DNA of 64,000 bases. It comes from Eubacteriaceae bacterium (GTDB taxonomy: Bacteria > Bacillota > Clostridia > Lachnospirales > Lachnospiraceae). Within the stretch, counting starts at the first letter, position 1, and every line of letters begins with the position of its first letter. The DNA is taken from assembly GCA_902363805.1 (NCBI GenBank), contig CABJBF010000001.1:558001-622000 (forward strand), given 5' to 3'. Below the pieces are notes generated by a model, which did no database searches, was not told the origin of the DNA, and saw only the letters and a program-made list of their open reading frames with translations. The position numbers were made by a program, and so were the translations under genes. Shown here one piece after another: positions 35,477-45,005 of this stretch.

Positions 35477-37684
35477 GTGAAAAATATATATTCTGTTTTT
35501 AAAAACATAATAAATGGTCAGGATAGCTTAGAATGGGCGTTAGATTTAAATGATGATGATTTAAATGACAAAGAAAATGAAAGAAAAGAAGAAGTATTTA
35601 AAGTAATTAAATCAGACATAGAAAAACTTCCTAACAGGGGAATAAAAGGGAAACCATTAGTTTCCATAATAATTGTCAATAGAGAAACTGAAAAACTTGA
35701 AGAGCTAATAGAATCTTTGCAAAAATGCAAATTTTATGACAATTATGAAATTATTATCGTTGATGCATTATCAGATGGACATTTGACAGAATGTGTTGAA
35801 AAATGGAAAAAGAAAATGGCCTTAACAGTTGTTAATAATAAAAAGAAAATAACAACTTCTATGATGAATAATGCCGGCGTAAAGAAAGCAAAGGGTGAAT
35901 ACTTTGTATTTCTTGATAATAATGTAATTGTTTCAGACAGATGGCTAGATGAATTGTTATATGCTTATCAGAATTTACCGCAGGCAGGTATTGTGTCGGG
36001 AAGATTAATATATCCTGCAATGCCAAAAGATAATAAAAATAGTGGCAATAGTTTCTGTATTCAAAGTACAGGAATAGAAATTAAAGGCTCAATTTTTGAA
36101 GATGCATATTTTATGCAACCATTTGATGTGGATAATAAAAAAGAAATATGTGAAGCGGATAAAGAAATAAAAGAGAGAGTAGCAGTGTCAGGGGCGATGA
36201 TGTTAGTGAGCAGAGAAGTGTTCAATGAAATCGGACCTTTTGACAGAAAATATAATTTAGGCTACGAAAGTACAGATTTATGCCTTCATGGATTTTACAA
36301 AGGGTATAAGAATTATTACATTCCTACATCTAATGCTTTTTTCTGTGATACGGAAAATAAGTTGTATGATGATGAAACAAAGGACTTAAAGCGTATAAGA
36401 AAGAATGTAAAGGTATTTAAATGCGTATGGCAGAGCTATTTGCTAAGACAGGTTATTAAGGATAAAATAGAAGAAAATAATATTTTTACAAAAAATCCAT
36501 TAAAGATTACAATAATAGAACCTGAAAATGATGAAAAGTGTAGAGATTTAGGCGAATCATTAAGTGATAAAGGTTATGATATAGAATATTTAGAAGCAGA
36601 GAAATTACCTCATGCAGTAGGAATCTATACTGATGTCATTGTAGATGGAACAAATAATACAGAGAGCTCTGATTATACAGATACAAGAGATAGTGTTATA
36701 ATAGTTCCTATAGAAAAATTTGATAAATTAGATGCTGATAAATTTAAGGATTTAGTATATGAAATTAATGATTATGTTGACCCAAAGGGAATAGACATAT
36801 GTGGATCAATGCCAAATACAGAAGCGATTTATAATTGGGGAGATTATCATTATGCATTAGCACTTGCTAAATCTTTAGAGAAACTCGGTTATCATTGCAC
36901 TGTTAAGACAAGAGATGAATGGTATGAGAGAAGTCGTAATGCGTATTCAATTGTTCTTAGAGGAAAATATGCATGCTATCCTAAGATAGAACAGAAGTAT
37001 TCAATTATGTGGAATATTTCACACCCTGACAGAGTAAAAGTAGAAGAGTATAATTGTTTTGATATGGTTTATGCAGCTTCTGATGTAATTGAAAAACAGT
37101 TAAAGGAAAAAATAAAAGTTCCGGTAAAAACACTTATGCAGTGTACTGATCCGGAAGTTATGACTAATGTTAATGAAGAGGCAGAAAAGAAATACGAGCT
37201 TTTATTTGTTGGAAATTCAAGAAATGTATTTAGAACAATACTTAAAGATTTACTTCCTACAGAACATAAACTTACAGTTTATGGAGATGGATGGGATGAA
37301 TTTCCTGTTAAAGATTATGTAGAAGCGAAGTATATGCCAAATGAGCAGGTTGGACAGGCTTATCACGATGCAAAAATATTATTAAATGACCATTGGGATG
37401 ACATGAAGGATAATGGTATAATATCTAATCGTATATTTGATGCATTGGCAGCAGGGGCATTTATAATTAGTGATGATATGCCACAACTTCATAAATACTT
37501 TGAAGGTTGTCTGGTGACTTATAGAGACAGGGAAGATTTGAAAAATAAGATTGATTATTATTTGACTCATGAAGATGAGAGAAAAGAAATTGTAGGGAAA
37601 GGTAAAAAGATTGTATTAAGAAATCATACATTTGATGCGAGAGCAAAAGAAATCAGTTATGATTTGGAAAATAAAAAGGAGTAG
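35477..37684 (+). CDS. Two-domain glycosyltransferase (GT2 plus CgeB/GT1-like)
   Basis: 735 residues with no membrane helix. N-terminal GT2 domain (about 55-330: [50 protein letters not shown]). C-terminal part (about 345-735) is a GT-B-like domain: [65 protein letters not shown], as in CgeB/Glyco_trans_1_2 proteins. GTG 35477 start with GGTAGGAGA upstream. Four bases separate its stop from the ugd TTG start. It probably adds two different sugars to a surface glycan or protein. Confidence 0.82.
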   Translation: MKNIYSVFKNIINGQDSLEWALDLNDDDLNDKENERKEEVFKVIKSDIEKLPNRGIKGKPLVSIIIVNRETEKLEELIESLQKCKFYDNYEIIIVDALSDGHLTECVEKWKKKMALTVVNNKKKITTSMMNNAGVKKAKGEYFVFLDNNVIVSDRWLDELLYAYQNLPQAGIVSGRLIYPAMPKDNKNSGNSFCIQSTGIEIKGSIFEDAYFMQPFDVDNKKEICEADKEIKERVAVSGAMMLVSREVFNEIGPFDRKYNLGYESTDLCLHGFYKGYKNYYIPTSNAFFCDTENKLYDDETKDLKRIRKNVKVFKCVWQSYLLRQVIKDKIEENNIFTKNPLKITIIEPENDEKCRDLGESLSDKGYDIEYLEAEKLPHAVGIYTDVIVDGTNNTESSDYTDTRDSVIIVPIEKFDKLDADKFKDLVYEINDYVDPKGIDICGSMPNTEAIYNWGDYHYALALAKSLEKLGYHCTVKTRDEWYERSRNAYSIVLRGKYACYPKIEQKYSIMWNISHPDRVKVEEYNCFDMVYAASDVIEKQLKEKIKVPVKTLMQCTDPEVMTNVNEEAEKKYELLFVGNSRNVFRTILKDLLPTEHKLTVYGDGWDEFPVKDYVEAKYMPNEQVGQAYHDAKILLNDHWDDMKDNGIISNRIFDALAAGAFIISDDMPQLHKYFEGCLVTYRDREDLKNKIDYYLTHEDERKEIVGKGKKIVLRNHTFDARAKEISYDLENKKE

Positions 37685-37688
37685 GATT

Positions 37689-38894
37689 TTGAGTAAAATA
37701 GCAATAGCCGGAACAGGATATGTAGGATTATCAAATGCAGTTTTGTTAGCGCAACATAATGACGTAGTGGCTGTAGATGTGATTGAAGAAAAAGTTAATA
37801 TGATTAATAATAAGAAATCACCTATTGTAGATAAAGAAATTCAGGAATTCCTTACAGAAAAGAAATTAAATTTAAAAGCTACACTAGATGGTGAAAACGC
37901 TTATAAAGATGCTGAATTTGTCATTGTGTCAACACCTACAAATTATGACCCGGATAAAAATTATTTTGATACTTCATCAGTTGAACAGGTAATTGAACTC
38001 GTTCTTAAAGTAAATAAGGATGCTATAATTGTAATTAAATCAACAGTGCCTGTAGGATATACAGAGAGTGTCAGAAAAAAATATGATACGGAAAATATAA
38101 TTTTTTCACCGGAATTTTTGCGTGAAGGAAGAGCATTATATGACAATTTGTATCCTTCAAGAATAATAGTTGGTGCACCTGATGATAATGAAAAAATAAA
38201 ACAAGCTGCACACACATTTGCAAAACTTCTTGTGGAAGGAGCATTAAAGGAAAATATAGACGTTTTGTTTACAAAACCTACAGAAGCAGAGGCTGTTAAA
38301 TTATTTGCTAACACATATTTAGCGCTTAGAGTATCATTCTTTAATGAACTTGATACTTATGCTGAGGTTAGGGGACTTGACGCAAAACAAATTATAGAGG
38401 GAATCGGACTTGACCCAAGAATCGGAAATTATTATAACAATCCGTCATTTGGATATGGTGGATATTGTCTGCCAAAAGATACAAAACAGCTTTTGGCAAA
38501 TTATGAGAATGTCCCTAATAACATTATTGGAGCAATAGTAGAAGCAAATAACACAAGAAAAGATTTTATTGCAGAACAAATACTTAAAAAAGCAGGATTT
38601 CCACAGAACCAGAATGGCGTTGTAGGAATTTACAGGTTGACAATGAAGGCAAATTCTGATAATTTCAGACAGTCATCTATTCAAGGTGTTATGAAACGAA
38701 TAAAGGCAAAAGGACTTAAAGTCGTTATATATGAACCTACGCTAAAAGAAGAAACATTCTTTAACAGTGAGGTAATAAAAGACGTTAATGAATTTAAAGA
38801 AAAATGTGACGTTATAGTTGCAAATAGATTTAATAATGATCTTGAGGATGTTTTAGATAAGGTTTATACAAGAGATTTGTATTTCAGAGATTAA
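37689..38894 (+). CDS. ugd: UDP-glucose 6-dehydrogenase
   Basis: 401 residues. Oxidises UDP-glucose to UDP-glucuronate. N-terminal NAD motif [19 protein letters not shown], then [42 protein letters not shown], and the catalytic Cys in [15 protein letters not shown]. The TTG start at 37689 is chosen: AAGGAG lies seven bases upstream and the NAD motif begins at residue 4, whereas the ATG at 37632 would add an unrelated N-terminus overlapping the previous gene. It supplies uronic acid for the glycan cluster. Confidence 0.93.
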   Translation: MSKIAIAGTGYVGLSNAVLLAQHNDVVAVDVIEEKVNMINNKKSPIVDKEIQEFLTEKKLNLKATLDGENAYKDAEFVIVSTPTNYDPDKNYFDTSSVEQVIELVLKVNKDAIIVIKSTVPVGYTESVRKKYDTENIIFSPEFLREGRALYDNLYPSRIIVGAPDDNEKIKQAAHTFAKLLVEGALKENIDVLFTKPTEAEAVKLFANTYLALRVSFFNELDTYAEVRGLDAKQIIEGIGLDPRIGNYYNNPSFGYGGYCLPKDTKQLLANYENVPNNIIGAIVEANNTRKDFIAEQILKKAGFPQNQNGVVGIYRLTMKANSDNFRQSSIQGVMKRIKAKGLKVVIYEPTLKEETFFNSEVIKDVNEFKEKCDVIVANRFNNDLEDVLDKVYTRDLYFRD

Positions 38895-38926
38895 GTGGTA
38901 GTATTTAAATTAAAGGAGAAAGATGC

Positions 38927-39616
38927 ATGAAGAAATTGGTAATTATTCCTGCATATAATGAAAAGGATAGTATTGTAAATACTGTAAAAGATATTAAAGA
39001 CAATGCACCGGGTTTTGATTATATTGTTGTAAATGATTGCTCAACAGATAATACTTATGATGTATGTGTAGAGAATGGATTAAAGGTAATTAATCTTCCA
39101 TTGAATTTGGGAATTGGTGGAGCTGTACAGACCGGATATTTATATGCGTTTCAGAATGGATATGATATAGCAGTACAGTTTGATGGAGATGGACAACATG
39201 ATGCAGCATACCTAAATGAGATGGCAGATTATCTTGTGAAAAATGAATGTGATATGGTAATCGGTTCAAGATTTATTGAAAAAGAAGGATTTCAGTCATC
39301 GTTTATCAGAAGAGTAGGAATAAAATATTTCACATTTTTAATTCATTTGCTTACAGGAAAGACAATAACAGACCCTACTTCAGGTATGAGAATGTGTAAC
39401 AGAAGAACAATTGAAATGTTTGCCAAAGAATATCCTATAGATTATCCGGAACCGGAAAGTACGGTTCGTCTTATAAGACATAAGAGAAAGATTGAAGAAG
39501 TTCCGGTAATTATGAGAGAGAGAGCAGAAGGCGTTTCATCACTTTCATCAGTTAGACATTCGGTATACTATATGATAAAAGTATCCATAGCAATTTTGGT
39601 TGAGAAGTGGAGGTAG
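38927..39616 (+). CDS. GT2 glycosyltransferase (polyprenyl-phosphate sugar type)
   Basis: 229 residues, a single GT2 domain: KLVIIPAYNEKDSI, YIVVNDCSTDNTYDV, LNLGIGGAVQTGYLYA, VQFDGDGQHDA (DXD), IGSRFIEKEGFQSS, DPTSGMRMCNRRTIEM. No C-terminal membrane helices. It ends four bases before a DUF2304 membrane protein, a pairing common in Gram-positive glycan loci where the small protein anchors the transferase. Confidence 0.9.
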   Translation: MKKLVIIPAYNEKDSIVNTVKDIKDNAPGFDYIVVNDCSTDNTYDVCVENGLKVINLPLNLGIGGAVQTGYLYAFQNGYDIAVQFDGDGQHDAAYLNEMADYLVKNECDMVIGSRFIEKEGFQSSFIRRVGIKYFTFLIHLLTGKTITDPTSGMRMCNRRTIEMFAKEYPIDYPEPESTVRLIRHKRKIEEVPVIMRERAEGVSSLSSVRHSVYYMIKVSIAILVEKWR

Positions 39617-39619
39617 AAT

Positions 39620-39979
39620 ATGACAATTCGTTTACAGATTGTAATGACAGTAGTATTTTTATTGTTGTTTTGCATTATATATAATATGGTCAGAAAGAGA
39701 AAACTTGATTTAAAATTATCATTGCCATGGTTTATTGTGTTAATAGGACTTATAATTTTAGTCTGGATTCCTGATGCAATAGCAAAAATATCAGATTTAA
39801 TGGGAGTATATTCTCCTGTAAATATGATTTTCTTATGTGGATTTGTATTTGCATTAATTTTAATATTTGTGCTTACAACAACAGTTTCAAGATTAGCTGT
39901 TCGAGTAAGAAAGTTAACACAGATGGTAGGAATATTAAGTAAAAAATTGGATTCAATAGAAAAAAATGAATTAAAATAA
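39620..39979 (+). CDS. DUF2304-type small membrane protein
   Basis: 119 residues with three membrane helices (about 5-22, 33-50, 65-88) and a charged C-terminal helix (VRKLTQMVGILSKKLDSIEKNELK). Matches the pattern of DUF2304 proteins that follow GT2 enzymes. Likely membrane partner of the preceding transferase. Confidence 0.8.
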   Translation: MTIRLQIVMTVVFLLLFCIIYNMVRKRKLDLKLSLPWFIVLIGLIILVWIPDAIAKISDLMGVYSPVNMIFLCGFVFALILIFVLTTTVSRLAVRVRKLTQMVGILSKKLDSIEKNELK

Positions 39980-40000
39980 TAAATAAAATTAATCACAATA

Positions 40001-40045
40001 AAAAGAATTCGTGTTGGTATATGCTGATGTGAATTCTTTTTTTTC
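40001..40045 (+). terminator. Terminator of the glycan cluster
   Basis: AAAAGAATTC pairs with GAATTCTTTT across a 20-nt loop and continues as T. The rest of the gap to 40243 holds a weak hairpin (AAGAAATTGTTTCTT, about 40064-40080) and nothing recognisable. Confidence 0.75.
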
Positions 40046-40243
40046 TTTCCGCCAAGTGTGAAAGAAGAAATTGTTTCTTGCTAGGCATGGGAAATCAAAG
40101 TTTATAACCGAACGGTGAGTGTGGTCACTATCTGATATTTTTTTATTGAGCAAAAATAAAAATAGCTTTTGTGAAATATACAATAGATTGAATTTTAAAG
40201 AGAAAATAATCATATACTTTATAAAATAATATTGGAGAGGAAG

Positions 40244-40282
40244 ATGACCAAAGCCATTAGGCAATGGCATCATAAAATATGA
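40244..40282 (+). CDS. 12-codon leader ORF coupled to the protease gene
   Basis: Reads MTKAIRQWHHKI and stops with TGA overlapping the ATG of the downstream protease (ATGA, 40279-40282). GGAGAGG lies five bases upstream, whereas the protease itself has no Shine-Dalgarno of its own. A hairpin GCCATT-AGGC-AATGGC (40253-40268) lies inside it. Likely drives translation of the protease by re-initiation. Confidence 0.5.
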   Translation: MTKAIRQWHHKI

Positions 40283-41979
40283 TGAGTGAATGTGCGGAAA
40301 GAATTATATCGGAAGATTATGCTGATTTTATAATAGAGATTGGATTTAGGGAAAATGAAGCACGGCAGGAATATAAAGATTTGTGCATACAGGATATAGG
40401 GTATAAATTTTCCGCCATATATTATCCATTATCTGAAATAAATCCGATAAGTGTGGGTGCGGATACATATATTGCAATTCCCAAACTTTTTGGACTTATG
40501 GATACGTCTGCAGTCGAAGCAACGGGAGCATTGCGACTGCAAAGAGTAAGAGGCGCATCTTTAACAGGAAATGGTGTAATAGTTGGTTTTATAGATACCG
40601 GAATTGATTATACAAATGACATATTTAAAAATGTTACGGGTAGGACGAGAATTTTATCTATATGGGATCAAAGTGATCAGAGTGGAACTCACCCGCAAGG
40701 AATAGAATTTGGAAGTGAGTATACAAGGGAAGATATTGACAGGGCATTGCAAAGTGAAAATCCGTATTCGATTGTTCCAACTAAAGATACACAGGGGCAC
40801 GGAACATTTATGGCAGGAGTGGCATGTGGAAGTGAGGATGTGGAAAATAATTTTATTGGTGCAGCAAATGAAAGTCAGATTGCGGTTGTAAAATTAAAAA
40901 AGGCAAAGAAATATCTTAGGGATTTCTATCTCATAGAGGAAAATGTTCAGGATGTATATCAGGAAAATGATATTATGCAGGCAGTGACATATTTGAGAAA
41001 TCTGTCAAGAAGAGAAAGCAAACCACTTGTTTTGGTTTTAGGTTTAGGTACAGGAAGTGGTCAAAGGTCCGGAGGTTCAGCTTTATCCCAACAATTAAAT
41101 GATTTGGGTGAAATGATTGGATGTTGCGTAGTTACCTGCGCAGGAAATGAAGGAAATGCAAGACTTCATTATAAAGGCAGCGTGTTAAATAAAGAATATG
41201 AAGATGTAGAACTTAGGGTGGGCGAAGGAACAAATGGATTTACAATGGAACTTTGGGGAAATTCACCGGATATAATATCGGTTGCTTTTATTTCGCCTGC
41301 GGGAGAAATGATATCAAGGATTCCGGCAAGAGTAGGGCAAAGTGATACGGTAGAATTTTTGCTTGAAAAAAGTAAAATAGATATCAGTTATAGTCTTGTT
41401 GAAGCAGGCGGTGGTGTTGAACTAATATTTATGAGATTTATAGACCCTACGCCCGGAGTGTGGATAATCAGGGTATATGGAAATAATATATTAGAAGGTG
41501 AGTACAATATCTGGCTTCCCATAAAGCAATTTATAGACAAAGAAACATATTTCTTAAAACCAAATCCTGATATAACTTTGACAGTTCCCTCGACAACTCA
41601 GGCTACAATAACGGTAGCGGCATATGATAATATGACAAATGCGTTATTTACAGATTCAAGCAGAGGTTTTACCAGAACAAATGAAATTAAGCCGGATATT
41701 ACTGCGCCGGGTGTAAATGTCTATGGACCCGGAATAAACAATAATTATGTGAGAAAGTCAGGAACATCGGTTGCAGCAGCTTTAGTTGCAGGAAACTGTG
41801 CACAACTTATGCAGTGGGGAATAGTGGAAAAAAATGAAACTCAAATGAAAACAAATTATATAAAAAACTTTTTAATAAGAGGGGCAATAAGGGATAGAAA
41901 CATAGTTTATCCATCTAAAGAATGGGGATATGGTAAAGTAAATGTATATGAAGCCTTTAGCATACTTAGAAATCAATAA
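40279..41979 (+). CDS. Subtilisin-like serine protease (S8, Csp-like)
   Basis: 566 residues with no signal peptide. An N-terminal pro-like segment (about 1-95) is followed by a subtilase domain with an intact triad: Asp106 in VGFIDTGID, His174 in TQGHGTFMAG, Ser497 in KSGTSVAAALVAG. An insertion of about 120 residues between the oxyanion Asn region (VTCAGNEGNARLHYKG) and the Ser (a beta-rich jellyroll-like segment, EDVELRVGEG.., PTPGVWIIRVYG) matches Csp germination proteases of clostridia and their non-sporulation relatives. Csp enzymes activate cortex hydrolases in spores; that role is inferred here. Confidence 0.85.
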   Translation: MMSECAERIISEDYADFIIEIGFRENEARQEYKDLCIQDIGYKFSAIYYPLSEINPISVGADTYIAIPKLFGLMDTSAVEATGALRLQRVRGASLTGNGVIVGFIDTGIDYTNDIFKNVTGRTRILSIWDQSDQSGTHPQGIEFGSEYTREDIDRALQSENPYSIVPTKDTQGHGTFMAGVACGSEDVENNFIGAANESQIAVVKLKKAKKYLRDFYLIEENVQDVYQENDIMQAVTYLRNLSRRESKPLVLVLGLGTGSGQRSGGSALSQQLNDLGEMIGCCVVTCAGNEGNARLHYKGSVLNKEYEDVELRVGEGTNGFTMELWGNSPDIISVAFISPAGEMISRIPARVGQSDTVEFLLEKSKIDISYSLVEAGGGVELIFMRFIDPTPGVWIIRVYGNNILEGEYNIWLPIKQFIDKETYFLKPNPDITLTVPSTTQATITVAAYDNMTNALFTDSSRGFTRTNEIKPDITAPGVNVYGPGINNNYVRKSGTSVAAALVAGNCAQLMQWGIVEKNETQMKTNYIKNFLIRGAIRDRNIVYPSKEWGYGKVNVYEAFSILRNQ

Positions 41980-42123
41980 TAAAGTATACTAATTCTCATC
42001 ACCCATAGAATAAAGTGTACTAACTGTTCTCTCCCATTGATTTTTTTATAAATATATATTAAAATAAAGCAGTTAAAGACATAGCACATTGTGCCAGAAT
42101 TTACATTAGTGAAGGAGAGAACG

Positions 42124-43857
42124 ATGAAATTATCAAAATTAGTTGGCGACAGATTTAAAGAAAGACCTGCAAATTGTCAGATTGACAGTCATGCACTTAT
42201 GGTTAGAGGAGGCTATATTAAAAATGTAGCAAATGGAATTTATTCACAGTTTCCGCCGATGAAGAGAATTTCACAGAAAATAGAAGCAATTATCAGAGAC
42301 GAAATGGATAAGATTGATGGACAGGAAGTTTTATTCCCTGTTGCATTACCAGGTAGTCTTTGGGAAGAATCAGGAAGATATGAAAGTGTAGGTTCAGAAC
42401 TCTTAAGATTTACAGACAGAACAGGAAGTAAGATGGTTCTTGGAATGACACACGAAGAAGCATCAGTTCAGTTAGTAAGAGAATACGCTAACAGCTATGC
42501 AAAATATCCATTTATGATTTATCAGATACAGACAAAATTCCGTGATGAGGCAAGACCTAGAGCAGGACTTATCCGTGTACGTGAATTTACAATGAAAGAT
42601 GCATATTCATTCCATACATCACAGGAGGATTTGGAACAGTACTATAAGAAGTGCTATGATGCATACTGCAGAATTTTTGCAAGATGCGGAATTCCTGAAG
42701 TAGCAGTTGTAAAATCTGATTCAGGTATGATGGGTGGAAATATTTCTCATGAATATATGCTTCTTACACCGGCAGGGGAAGATTCAATAGCAATTTGTCC
42801 TGAATGTGGATACAGTGCAAATGTAGAAGCAGCAGAATCAATTGTAGAAAATGAAAACAAACTTCCAAAAGAAGAATTGAAGGAAGTTCCAACACCTCAT
42901 GCAGGAACAATAGAAGAACTTTGTGATTTCTTAAAAATACCTGCAGAAAATACTGCAAAGGCTGTTGTATATCAGAGAAATGAAGATGATACATTTGTTG
43001 TTGCGTTTATAAGAGGAGATTTAGATATAAATGAAGCTAAACTTACAAAGGTAGTAGGTTGTGACATTCATCCGGCTGACATTGTTGATGACAGTGTATT
43101 AACAGCAGGATTTATCGGACCTGTTGGTATTTCTGATAAAGTAACTGTGTTCTTTGACAGTTCATTGAAAGAAATTGATTATCTTGTAACAGGTGCTAAT
43201 AAAGTTGACACACATTATACAGGATTTAATGTTGAAAGAGACTGTGGAGAGGTTGAATATTATGATTTGGCAAAAATTGCCGAAGGTGGAATATGCCCAC
43301 AGTGTGGAAAGAAAACAATTACAATTTCAAGAGGAATTGAAGTTGGTAATATATTCCAGTTAGGAACAAAGTATTCAAAGGCTATGAACTTTACATATAC
43401 TGATGAAAATGGAGAAACACAGTATCCTATCATGGGATGCTATGGTATTGGTGTAGGTCGTATGGCAGCTTCAATTTGCGAAGTAAGACATGATGACTTC
43501 GGACCAATCTGGCCAATTACAATTGCTCCATGGCAGGTACACATTTGTTGCTTAAGAAGTGATGATGAAGAATGTAAGGCTTATGCAGATAATTTATATG
43601 AAACACTTCAGAATAAAGGCATTGAAGTAATATATGATGACAGAAAAGCAAGACCGGGAGCTATGTTTGCAGATGCCGATTTACTCGGAGTTCCTGTACG
43701 TGTTGTAGTAAGTCCAAGAAATATGGGAGAAGGTGTTGTAGAAATCTCAACAAGAGATAAGAGCATTCAGCAGAAGACACCTACAGATGATGCAGTAACA
43801 GAAGTTGAAAACATTATTGCACAGTTAAAAGAACAGATTTATTCACATGTAAAATAG
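42124..43857 (+). CDS. proS: Prolyl-tRNA synthetase, bacterial type with editing domain
   Basis: 577 residues, class II synthetase charging tRNA-Pro. Motif 2 region TKFRDEARPRAGLIRVREFTM is in blocks FRDEARPRAGLIRVREF, motif 1 has GIYSQFPP, motif 3 is GCYGIGVGRMAAS. The INS (YbaK-like) editing domain lies at about 225-385 between motifs 2 and 3, and the anticodon-binding domain is C-terminal (WQVHICCLRSDDEE.., DDRKARPGAMFADADLLG). ATG 42124 follows AAGGAGAG; ATG/GTG positions further upstream lack such a site. No T-box leader is visible. Confidence 0.95.
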   Translation: MKLSKLVGDRFKERPANCQIDSHALMVRGGYIKNVANGIYSQFPPMKRISQKIEAIIRDEMDKIDGQEVLFPVALPGSLWEESGRYESVGSELLRFTDRTGSKMVLGMTHEEASVQLVREYANSYAKYPFMIYQIQTKFRDEARPRAGLIRVREFTMKDAYSFHTSQEDLEQYYKKCYDAYCRIFARCGIPEVAVVKSDSGMMGGNISHEYMLLTPAGEDSIAICPECGYSANVEAAESIVENENKLPKEELKEVPTPHAGTIEELCDFLKIPAENTAKAVVYQRNEDDTFVVAFIRGDLDINEAKLTKVVGCDIHPADIVDDSVLTAGFIGPVGISDKVTVFFDSSLKEIDYLVTGANKVDTHYTGFNVERDCGEVEYYDLAKIAEGGICPQCGKKTITISRGIEVGNIFQLGTKYSKAMNFTYTDENGETQYPIMGCYGIGVGRMAASICEVRHDDFGPIWPITIAPWQVHICCLRSDDEECKAYADNLYETLQNKGIEVIYDDRKARPGAMFADADLLGVPVRVVVSPRNMGEGVVEISTRDKSIQQKTPTDDAVTEVENIIAQLKEQIYSHVK

Positions 43858-43956
43858 CATAGAAATTTATTTGCTTATAAGGATAAGTAATTAAGTTAAA
43901 ACATTATCAGTTAAGATAGGAAATAATTGACTGATAGTATAGAATTATGAAAATAA

Positions 43957-44008
43957 AAAAGTTAGAATGATGTGATAGGTTAATAACACGTCATTCTAAC
44001 TTTTTGTT
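43957..44008 (+). terminator. Terminator after proS
   Basis: GTTAGAATGA (43961-43970) pairs with TCATTCTAAC (43992-44001), with A-run before and TTTTTG after. Confidence 0.85.
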
Positions 44009-44028
44009 TTAGATAAATAATTGTAAAG

Positions 44029-44103
44029 ATGTCAAGACAAAAAAGTCTTTCGCCTATTTACGAGCTAACTTATGTGGGCTTAAATCTTTAGATATGGCAT
44101 ACT
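44029..44103 (-). repeat. 75-bp dispersed palindromic element, copy 3
   Basis: Begins GATGTCAAGAC and ends ATATGGCATAC. Full-length reverse-complement match to the 75-bp copy at 44745-44819, so the pair forms inverted repeats around the gene at 44114-44650. Terminal GATGYCA / TGRCAT inverted repeats. Confidence 0.75.
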
Positions 44104-44113
44104 TGTAAAATGA

Positions 44114-44650
44114 TTATCTTCTTCTGGCATATTTTCCTTTTTTCTTATTAGGATTAATCTTCTTTTGTTTTTTCTGAGTACATTCGCCAAAGAAATAAAT
44201 AATTTTTCGCCCATTTTCTTTATAGTGTTCCTTCACGAACAAAAAGTATATGAAGAAAATTACTCCAATTATCATTATGTTAGGATTCTTATCCGTAAAC
44301 CAAAACATTAGCAATAAAGATACAATGGATAAAATAACAACAATATTAAAAATTGCTGACATAAAAGTAAATCCTTTTATAAAACATAAACCATCCTTTT
44401 CGATAATCTTACCAGTAAAAACATTGTTGATTGATGTAATAAAATCCTTTTGTTCATTGCCACTTATGTAATAAGTGCATAATTTTTTCTTTTCTTCATC
44501 ATAAGAAACATGAACACCTGGTTCTTTACCTTCAAATGTCTCAATAGACCAATATCCGAAAGGCTCTTCATCATTATAATGTTCTGCTTTTTTTAGTCGA
44601 TTTACCAAAGTGTTTAAGGGCATATTAGCCTCGAGATTTACGTATCGCAT
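44114..44650 (-). CDS. Small membrane protein of unknown function
   Basis: 178 residues. A soluble N-terminal half (about 1-90: GYWSIETFEGKEPGVHVSYD, KLCTYYISGNEQKDFI) is followed by two membrane helices (about 95-115 and 122-140) and a very basic C-terminal tail (CTQKKQKKINPNKKKGKYA). GAGGTGATTTT gives a good ribosome site for the ATG at 44650. It is the only minus-strand gene in its neighbourhood and is bracketed by inverted 75-bp repeats, which suggests it may have been inserted or rearranged. No family recognised. Confidence 0.65.
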   Translation of the reverse strand: MRYVNLEANMPLNTLVNRLKKAEHYNDEEPFGYWSIETFEGKEPGVHVSYDEEKKKLCTYYISGNEQKDFITSINNVFTGKIIEKDGLCFIKGFTFMSAIFNIVVILSIVSLLLMFWFTDKNPNIMIIGVIFFIYFLFVKEHYKENGRKIIYFFGECTQKKQKKINPNKKKGKYARRR

Positions 44651-44744
44651 AAAATCACCTCATATCATTTAGTAACAAGTCGGTGAAGAATTATTAAATA
44701 AATAACACTTCGCCAAAACTTAATAAAGATTATAACATATTAAA

Positions 44745-44819
44745 GATGTCATGGTCAAAAAGTTTAAGCTCACATAAGTTTGATTATGAGTGAGTGAAAG
44801 AACTTTTGCCCCTGGCATC
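44745..44819 (+). repeat. 75-bp dispersed palindromic element, copy 4
   Basis: Starts GATGTCATGGTC and ends CCTGGCATC, giving terminal inverted repeats GATGTCA/TGGCATC. Inner arms AAAAGTTTAAGCTCACAT and ATGAGTGAGTGAAAGAACTTTT can fold on each other. Confidence 0.75.
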
Positions 44820-44882
44820 AAATTAAATTACAAGATAGCAAATTATACTTCAAAATATAACACGAAAAAAACGAGAACAAAA

Positions 44883-44946
44883 TGAAAAAGATTTTCAAAT
44901 TCGTTGACTAAAACAAAAAATAAGAGTAAAATGAAAAAGATTTTCA
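44883..44946 (+). promoter_or_regulatory. Zinc-operon promoter bracketed by twin palindromic operators
   Basis: The promoter is TTGACT (44904-44909), 17 bp, TAAAAT (44927-44932). Two identical 15-bp palindromes TGAAAA-AGA-TTTTCA lie at 44883-44897, just upstream of -35, and at 44932-44946, touching -10. They sit in a 21-bp direct repeat of 49-bp spacing. They are candidate binding sites for the Fur/Zur-type repressor encoded next. Confidence 0.75.
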
Positions 44947-45005
44947 AATTGGATGATAATATAATGTACCAAATATATATTTTTTCTGAAAGGCAGGAAT
45001 ATAAA

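Noticed and set aside
37632..37688. ATG 37632 as the start of ugd
   Set aside because: It would overlap the preceding gene by 53 bases and add residues before the NAD-binding strand; TTG 37689 has a well-placed ribosome site.
41980..42123. T-box leader for proS
   Set aside because: The gap is only 144 bp and lacks the T-box AGGGTGGNACCGCG sequence and specifier-loop structure.
44904..45005. N-terminal extension of the Fur-family gene from TTG 44904
   Set aside because: That TTG is part of the -35 box and the segment contains the -10 box and an operator; the conserved protein begins after ATG 45006.
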